Source of the DNA: Clostridia bacterium
GTDB lineage: Bacteria; Bacillota; Clostridia; Oscillospirales; Acutalibacteraceae
DNA length: 10,596 bases
Direction: 5' to 3'
NCBI GenBank assembly: GCA_017631745.1
Contig: JAGBSR010000049.1
Span: forward strand, 1-10,596
Shown here: positions 6,032 to 10,596 of the stretch, in pieces
How positions within the stretch are numbered: position 1 is the first letter of the stretch
How the letters are laid out: the number at the start of each line of letters is the position of its first letter
Program-made: the position numbers and the translations under genes
Notes under the pieces: generated by a model
Seen by the model: only the letters and a program-made list of their open reading frames with translations
What the model was told of the DNA's origin: nothing
Databases searched by the model: none

Positions 6032-6871
6032 ATGAAGTATGAAGTAAAAGAAAATGATATAATTTTAAGTGATGTAAGATGTCTTGATATAGAGCTTTGC
6101 GTTTTCTGCGGTCAGGCTTTCCGCTGGAAGAAAAATGAAGACGGCTCCTTTCACGGAATAGTTGACGGCAAGGTGACGGACATTATACAAAACGGCAATG
6201 AAATAATCTTTAAAAATACATCGGAAGAAGATTTTGAAGAGCTCTGGAAAAACTATTTTGATATAGCTTCCGACTATGAAAATTATTGTAGAATACTCTC
6301 TGCCGACGAAAATATAAAAAAGGCCTGCGAGGAATATTACGGCATAAGAATTCTTCGTCAGAAACCCTGGGAAGCCCTTTGCTCATTTATAATTTCTCAG
6401 AACAATAACATTCCGAGAATAATGGGCATCATTGACAGACTCTGCGAAACCTTCGGTGAAAAAATCGGCGAAAACGATTATGCTTTTCCAACCTATGAAA
6501 GCCTTAAAAATGTTACGACTGAAGATCTGGCGCCTCTTCGTGCAGGCTTCAGAAACAAGTATATTGTTGATGCTGTGCAGAAGCTCTGCAGCGGTGAAAT
6601 TGATCTTGAAAAAATAAAGACAATGCCCATTGAAGAAGCGAGACTTGAGCTGATGAAAATCAAAGGTGTCGGTGCAAAGGTTGCCGAATGCACCCTGCTT
6701 TACGGCTTTGGAATAAACGAGGCTTTTCCCGTTGATGTTTGGGTGAAAAAAATTATGGCTGAGATGTACCCTGCCGGCTTACCCGAGTGCTGCAAGGACA
6801 TTGAAGGTATAGCTCAGCAGTATCTCTTCCATTGGAGAAGGAACTCAGATTTATTTAAGAATAAGGAATGA
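6032..6871 (+). CDS. ogg: 8-oxoguanine DNA glycosylase / AP lyase (OGG1-type)
   Basis: Base-excision-repair enzyme of the HhH-GPD superfamily that removes oxidised guanine and nicks the abasic site. From the chosen start it has 279 residues. The N-terminal OGG domain shows CGQAFRW (26-32), then SFIISQNNNIPRI (118-130), resembling the Asn-rich substrate-contact loop of OGG1, the helix-hairpin-helix KIKGVGAKVAEC (209-220) with catalytic Lys216, and FPVDVW (232-237) with catalytic Asp235, matching human Lys249 and Asp268. The frame is open back to ATG 5936, but the added 32 residues look unrelated to the family and cover the promoter. ATG 6023 is also possible; 6032 gives MKYEVKENDI, the usual family start, with a weak GGACGG 9 bases upstream. 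It sits 4 bp before nth and is divergent from dnaA. Confidence 0.93.
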   Translation: MKYEVKENDIILSDVRCLDIELCVFCGQAFRWKKNEDGSFHGIVDGKVTDIIQNGNEIIFKNTSEEDFEELWKNYFDIASDYENYCRILSADENIKKACEEYYGIRILRQKPWEALCSFIISQNNNIPRIMGIIDRLCETFGEKIGENDYAFPTYESLKNVTTEDLAPLRAGFRNKYIVDAVQKLCSGEIDLEKIKTMPIEEARLELMKIKGVGAKVAECTLLYGFGINEAFPVDVWVKKIMAEMYPAGLPECCKDIEGIAQQYLFHWRRNSDLFKNKE

Positions 6872-6875
6872 TAAT

Positions 6876-7508
6876 ATGACAAAAAAACAGCGCGCAGCTC
6901 TTTGTGTTGAAGCACTAGAAAAGGAATATACAGAAGCTCTCTGCTCACTGCAGTATGAAGACCCCTTACAGCTCATTATTGCCGTACGCCTTTCGGCTCA
7001 GTGTACCGATGAGAGAGTCAACAAGGTCACTCCCGCTTTATTTGAAAAATATCCCGATCTTGAAAGCTTCTGCAATGCCGAGGTAGAGGATATCGAAAAG
7101 CTGATTTTTTCCTGCGGCTTTTATAAGACAAAGGCAAAGGATATCAAAGAGATGGCAATTATGATAAGGGATGTTTTCGGCGGCAGAGTCCCCGACAGCA
7201 TAGAAAAGCTGACATCTTTGCCCGGTGTGGGAAGAAAAACTGCAAATCTCATTATGGGCGATGTTTATAAGCAGCCTGCAATTGTGGCTGATACTCATCT
7301 TATCAGAATTACAAACCTCATCGGTCTTGTTGAAACCAAAGACCCTAAAAAAGTTGAGCTTGAACTGAAAAAAATCATCGCAGGAGATAAAAGTAACGAC
7401 TTCTGCCACAGAATGGTGCTCCACGGCAGAGCAGTATGTATTGCGAGAAGACCTCAGTGTCAGAAATGCTGTATAAAAGAATATTGCAAAACAGGCAGTA
7501 AAAAATAA
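6876..7508 (+). CDS. nth: Endonuclease III, DNA glycosylase / AP lyase
   Basis: Base-excision-repair enzyme that removes oxidised pyrimidines and cleaves the abasic site. It has 210 residues, the usual size. LSAQCTDERVN (39-49) is the family substrate-site motif; the helix-hairpin-helix LPGVGRKTAN (115-124) holds catalytic Lys121, and VADTHLIR (137-144) holds Asp139. A C-terminal [4Fe-4S] cluster is indicated by Cys188, Cys195, Cys198 and Cys204 in a C-X6-C-X2-C-X5-C pattern. The start is 4 bp after the ogg stop, and its ribosome-binding site AAGGA (6863-6867) lies inside the end of ogg, so translation is probably coupled. Both genes are likely read from the promoter at 5970-5998. No clear terminator follows. 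Confidence 0.97.
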   Translation: MTKKQRAALCVEALEKEYTEALCSLQYEDPLQLIIAVRLSAQCTDERVNKVTPALFEKYPDLESFCNAEVEDIEKLIFSCGFYKTKAKDIKEMAIMIRDVFGGRVPDSIEKLTSLPGVGRKTANLIMGDVYKQPAIVADTHLIRITNLIGLVETKDPKKVELELKKIIAGDKSNDFCHRMVLHGRAVCIARRPQCQKCCIKEYCKTGSKK

Positions 7509-7514
7509 TAATGC

Positions 7515-7543
7515 TTTACACACTAAGGGTTTTGTGATATTAT
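7515..7543 (+). promoter_or_regulatory. Likely promoter of the sugar transferase gene
   Basis: -35 TTTACA (7515-7520), a 17-base spacer and -10 TATTAT (7538-7543) with TG one base before it (extended -10). Expected start near 7550, leaving a leader of about 84 bases. The rest of the 125-bp gap after nth shows no hairpin or other element I recognise. Confidence 0.6.
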
Positions 7544-7633
7544 AATGGCGGAAAGTTCAATTCAGTTAATATTTTTTAATTCACATTAAGTTTCAGGTTT
7601 AAAATAACAGTAAAATTAAACGGAATGTAATTT

Positions 7634-8998
7634 ATGATGAATAAAAGATATCTCAGAGAAAAGAGTATTCTCTATCTCTTTAAAGTTGCAATAACCCTGC
7701 TTATGACAGGTTCGATATTTTTAATCTGGTTTTTCTATTACAACCCGATTATAAAGCTTCCCTTCTACGAAAAAGGTCACTACCTTATGACTGTTGTGTT
7801 TACTGCTATCTATCTGGTATTCACAAGAATTTATGGCGGCTTTATGGTCGGTACTGCAAGTGTTCTTGACCTGATATTTTCACAGATTATTGCAACGGGC
7901 TTTACTGTAGGCAGCTCATATGCCATATTCACTCTTCTTAGCTATAAGCTTGTAAATCCCATACCGCTGATAATATTCTTCTTTGCTTTTTCGGTTGTTG
8001 CCGCACTGTGGTGTCTGGTTGCAGATAAGGTTTATTTCAAGCTTCACAAGGCAAAAAAGACCATTGTTATTTTCGGCAACAAGGAATCCTACGAATCTCT
8101 CAAGGGTATCAAGGGTATGACAAAGAGATTTGTAGTTGAAGAAACCTATGACTGCGAAAAAACAACTCTCGAGTTCCTTTTTGATAAGGTAAACGGCTTT
8201 GATGCAGTCTTTATGTGCGGTGTACCCTCGGATTACAGAAATGAAATTCTCAAATACTGCATTGCAAACAATATTGCCTGCTTTATAAAACCGAAAATTT
8301 CAGATACAATTATCCGCGGCGGTAAGACAATTCAGATGATGAATGTTCCTGTTTACCGCTGTAAAAGAGGCGACACAGGTCTTATCTATCTTGCAATGAA
8401 GAGATTTTTCGATGTGGTACTTTCACTTATTGCAATTGTTATTTCTTCACCCTTTATGCTTGTCACCGCACTTGCTATCAAGCTTTATGACGGCGGAAAG
8501 GTCTTTTACCGTCAGGTTAGACTTACAAAGGATGCAAAAGAGTTTGAGGTTATCAAATTCAGAAGTATGATTCAGGATGCTGAAAAAGACGGCGTTGCAA
8601 GACTGGCAAAAGACGGGGATAGCAGAATTACTCCCGTAGGTAAGATTATAAGAATGCTCAGACTTGATGAGCTTCCTCAGCTTTTCAATATCCTTAAGGG
8701 CGATATGTCTTTTGTCGGTCCCAGACCCGAAAGACCCGAAATTGCAAAGCAATATGAAAAGGATATGCCCGAGTTTGCACTGAGACTTCAGGTTAAAGCA
8801 GGTCTTACAGGTTACGCTCAGGTTTACGGCAAATACAATACACCGCCTTATGATAAGGTGCAGATGGATTTAATGTATGTTGCAAATCAGTCAATTATCG
8901 AAGACCTTAAGCTTATGCTTATGACCTTTAAGATTCTGTTTATTCCCTCAAGCACAGAGGGTGTCAGTGATGACCAGACAACAGCTAAAAAAGATTAA
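7634..8998 (+). CDS. Undecaprenyl-phosphate sugar phosphotransferase (polyprenyl glycosylphosphotransferase)
   Basis: Membrane enzyme of the bacterial sugar transferase family (WbaP/EpsE type) that moves a sugar-1-phosphate from a nucleotide sugar to undecaprenyl phosphate, the first step in making an exopolysaccharide, capsule or glycan. It has 454 residues. Hydrophobic segments lie near 13-35, 50-66, 76-104 and 108-131, followed by a Rossmann-like middle domain (about 142-240). The catalytic domain starts at KRFFDVVLS (256-264), with the re-entrant membrane helix ending at SSP (271-273), FYRQVR (291-296), KFRSM (308-312), the catalytic Asp-Glu pair in LDELPQL (Asp345, Glu346), SFVGPRP (359-365) and KAGLTGYAQVYG (388-399). 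The sugar cannot be told from sequence. Start 7634 has a weak GGA upstream; ATG 7637 is an alternative. No other glycan genes are in the window. Confidence 0.93.
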   Translation: MMNKRYLREKSILYLFKVAITLLMTGSIFLIWFFYYNPIIKLPFYEKGHYLMTVVFTAIYLVFTRIYGGFMVGTASVLDLIFSQIIATGFTVGSSYAIFTLLSYKLVNPIPLIIFFFAFSVVAALWCLVADKVYFKLHKAKKTIVIFGNKESYESLKGIKGMTKRFVVEETYDCEKTTLEFLFDKVNGFDAVFMCGVPSDYRNEILKYCIANNIACFIKPKISDTIIRGGKTIQMMNVPVYRCKRGDTGLIYLAMKRFFDVVLSLIAIVISSPFMLVTALAIKLYDGGKVFYRQVRLTKDAKEFEVIKFRSMIQDAEKDGVARLAKDGDSRITPVGKIIRMLRLDELPQLFNILKGDMSFVGPRPERPEIAKQYEKDMPEFALRLQVKAGLTGYAQVYGKYNTPPYDKVQMDLMYVANQSIIEDLKLMLMTFKILFIPSSTEGVSDDQTTAKKD

Positions 8999-9003
8999 TA
9001 AAT

Positions 9004-9035
9004 GATAAGGGCGGACTCTGTTCGCCTTTATTTAA
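9004..9035 (+). terminator. Hairpin terminator after the sugar transferase gene
   Basis: A 9-bp stem, AAGGGCGGA (9007-9015) with TTCGCCTTT (9021-9029), including two G-T pairs, closed by the loop CTCTG. A few flanking A-T pairs can extend it. It is followed by a short imperfect T stretch, so termination may be partial. It begins 5 bp after the stop codon and ends before the ribosome-binding site of the next gene. Confidence 0.7.
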
Positions 9036-9054
9036 TCACTTATAAGGAGAAATT

Positions 9055-10044
9055 ATGGATAATTACTATAACCACTATCTTGACCCTGAGTATTTTATAA
9101 AAAAGCAGACTCAGAAAAATGAAATAAAGCAGCTTGGCCTTTATACGGGATTTGCCCTTATCTGTCAGGTGGTGCTGCAAAACCTACTGTCGTTGGTACT
9201 CACATTTTTCTCTCTGGGTGAAAAATATCTTTCAGACGGTATCTTTCAGAATTCGGTTGACACTATTATTGTGGTGCTTACTATGCTGGTACCCTTTTAT
9301 TTTGTTTCAAAAAAGATGAAGGCGGTTTCGGGTACTGCGGAGCCCGTGCCTCTGAATAAGCCTGCTGATGCTCTGACATTTATTCTGGCTGTTGTTGCAG
9401 GTATCGGCTTTTGTATGATAGCAAATATAGTAACATCATACCTTACCGTGTTTATCAGCCTTTTCGGCGTTGAGCTGTCGTCCCCCGAAATTGCTATGCC
9501 AGGCGGTGCTGTGGGAGTGACTACAAGCATTATAAGAGTTGTGATTATTGCGGCAATAGCTGAAGAGATACCTCTTCGCGGTTATGTAATGGGTAATCTG
9601 AGAAAATACGGCGATAAATTTGCAATACTTGCAGCGGCACTTGTTTTTGCTCTTATGCACGGCAATCTCATTCAGGCTCCTTTTGCTCTTATAGTAGGCT
9701 TTGCCCTCGGCTATCTCAGCATAAAGACAGGCACAATATGGACAGGTATCGCGATTCACGCGGCAAATAATTTTATTTCCACAGCGGTAACCTATGCAAT
9801 GGATTATCTGCCGGAAGAAACAGTAAACACGATTTATGTGTTTGTGCTGTACGGTTTTATATTCTTCGGTATGATTTCTATGTGGCTTCTGAAATCAAGA
9901 ATTGCTGATGTAAAGCTCTCGACAGATAGTATCGGCACATCAGCGGCAGAGAAAATGAAGGCATTTATATTAAATCCCGCCATGATAATAGCCTTGGGAT
10001 ATATGCTTTATATAACTATGAAATTTGTAGGCTTTAAATTTTAA
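9055..10044 (+). CDS. CPBP-family intramembrane metalloprotease
   Basis: Polytopic membrane protein of the CPBP family (CAAX protease and bacteriocin-processing, also called Abi). The three family motifs are present: AEEIPLR (169-175) with Glu170, Glu171 and Arg175; FALMH (198-202) with His202; and HAANN (235-239) with His235 and Asn239, the set expected to bind metal and catalyse cleavage. It has 329 residues with about eight or nine hydrophobic segments, among them 27-52, 68-86, 107-136, 158-169, 188-201, 207-223, 228-247, 258-278 and 307-325. The N terminus (about 1-25) is polar, with no cleavable signal. AAGGAG lies 6 bases before the ATG. Substrate is unknown; bacterial members act in bacteriocin immunity, protein processing or other roles. 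It lies 18 bp before tadA and after a hairpin, so the two probably form an operon. Confidence 0.9.
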   Translation: MDNYYNHYLDPEYFIKKQTQKNEIKQLGLYTGFALICQVVLQNLLSLVLTFFSLGEKYLSDGIFQNSVDTIIVVLTMLVPFYFVSKKMKAVSGTAEPVPLNKPADALTFILAVVAGIGFCMIANIVTSYLTVFISLFGVELSSPEIAMPGGAVGVTTSIIRVVIIAAIAEEIPLRGYVMGNLRKYGDKFAILAAALVFALMHGNLIQAPFALIVGFALGYLSIKTGTIWTGIAIHAANNFISTAVTYAMDYLPEETVNTIYVFVLYGFIFFGMISMWLLKSRIADVKLSTDSIGTSAAEKMKAFILNPAMIIALGYMLYITMKFVGFKF

Positions 10045-10062
10045 ATAAAAGAGGAAGAAAAA

Positions 10063-10515
10063 ATGTCACATTCATATTTTATGGGTGAAGCGCTGATTTT
10101 AGCAAAAAACGCCGAAAAACACGCCGATGTGCCTGTTGGTGCAGTAATAGTAAAAAACGGCGAAATCATCGCAAAAGGGCAAAATAGGCGTGAAGAACAT
10201 AAAAATTCTCTCGCCCATGCGGAAATAGAAGCAATTGACGGGGCTTGCAGGGTGCTCGGCAGCAAATATCTCACAGGATGCACTCTCTATGTTACACTTG
10301 AGCCTTGCCCGATGTGTACGGGAGCAATTATCAATTCCCGCATTGATACTGTGGTATACGGGGCCTATGATGATAAGGCAGGCTGTATGGGTACTCTGAC
10401 AGACATGACAGCTCTCGGCTTTAACCATAAGCCTGAAATTATCGGCGGATATATGGAAAAAGAGTGTGGGCAGGTGCTGACGGAATTTTTTGAAAATATA
10501 AGAAACAACAAATGA
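10063..10515 (+). CDS. tadA: tRNA-specific adenosine deaminase TadA
   Basis: Zinc enzyme that converts adenosine 34 of the tRNA-Arg(ACG) wobble position to inosine, so the tRNA can read CGU, CGC and CGA. It has 150 residues, normal for the family. Motifs: VPVGAVIV (23-30), HAE (52-54) with zinc ligand His52 and proton-shuttling Glu54, and EPCPMC (80-85) with zinc ligands Cys82 and Cys85; NSRIDTVVYGA (91-101) and the C-terminal half also fit TadA better than cytidine or guanine deaminases. GAGGA lies about 7 bases before the ATG. It follows the CPBP gene by 18 bp. In many Firmicutes tadA is near the origin, close to the SRP RNA and dnaX; those would lie beyond the window if present. Confidence 0.97.
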   Translation: MSHSYFMGEALILAKNAEKHADVPVGAVIVKNGEIIAKGQNRREEHKNSLAHAEIEAIDGACRVLGSKYLTGCTLYVTLEPCPMCTGAIINSRIDTVVYGAYDDKAGCMGTLTDMTALGFNHKPEIIGGYMEKECGQVLTEFFENIRNNK

Positions 10516-10596
10516 AATTTTGAAAGGAATAAAACCCTGAAAAAGAGACAAAATAATTTAATAAATTACTGAAATAAAAAAAATAAAAAAATTTCA

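Noticed and set aside
7038..7523. A 161-codon open frame on the minus strand opposite nth
   Set aside because: It is antisense to a gene with full catalytic and iron-sulfur motifs, resembles no family I recognise, and is explained by the coding bias of the real gene.
10099..10551. A 150-codon open frame on the minus strand opposite tadA
   Set aside because: It mirrors tadA, has no recognisable motif, and tadA has clear zinc and catalytic residues.
10513..10596. Inverted repeat TGAAATTTT / AAAATTTCA at the right end, as a terminator or element boundary
   Set aside because: The arms are about 65 bases apart, AT-only apart from one pair, and one lies at the window edge; chance is likely. No gene, RNA or clear hairpin is visible in 10516-10596.
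1..10596. A hidden novel defence, mobile or CRISPR system
   Set aside because: All open space is covered by recognised housekeeping or known-family genes; no transposase, integrase, direct-repeat array, tRNA-flanked insertion or odd-composition block was seen.

Overview
The window is the replication-origin region of a low-GC Gram-positive bacterium. The gene order dnaA-dnaN-yaaA-recF-remB-gyrB is the classic Firmicutes arrangement. The A+T-rich intergenic DNA, AAGGAGG-type ribosome-binding sites and protein sequences fit a clostridial lineage, perhaps Ruminococcus/Oscillospirales-like; this placement is inferred from protein feel, not from a search.

Left half, minus strand (about 1-5748): dnaA, the dnaA-dnaN intergenic origin, dnaN, an S4-domain gene (yaaA), recF, remB (DUF370) and the first 467 codons of gyrB, which runs off the left edge just after its TOPRIM EGDSAGG motif. 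Gaps between dnaN, yaaA, recF and remB are only 17-19 bp, so they are probably one transcription unit. The 229-bp dnaA-dnaN gap carries a perfect DnaA box, several degenerate boxes in the same orientation, a G-rich cluster, five TAG DnaA-trio repeats and an AT-rich stretch. That is the basal unwinding layout known from Bacillus subtilis.

Centre (5749-6031): an AT-rich divergent promoter region. One promoter reads left into dnaA and another reads right into ogg.

Right half, plus strand (6032-10515): ogg and nth, two base-excision-repair glycosylases in a tight pair; a polytopic undecaprenyl-phosphate sugar phosphotransferase with its own promoter and a downstream hairpin; then a CPBP-family membrane protease and tadA (tRNA adenosine deaminase), probably co-transcribed. 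The last 81 bp hold no recognisable gene.

Genes on both sides point away from the strand switch, as expected for co-orientation with forks leaving an origin. The genes cover initiation, the sliding clamp, recombination repair, supercoiling control, oxidised-base repair, a surface-polymer initiating enzyme and tRNA editing. I see no mobile element, CRISPR, tRNA, rRNA or unknown multi-gene system. The points of most interest are the origin architecture and two substitutions at normally conserved sites, in the DnaA signature and in the GyrB coumarin-binding arginine.
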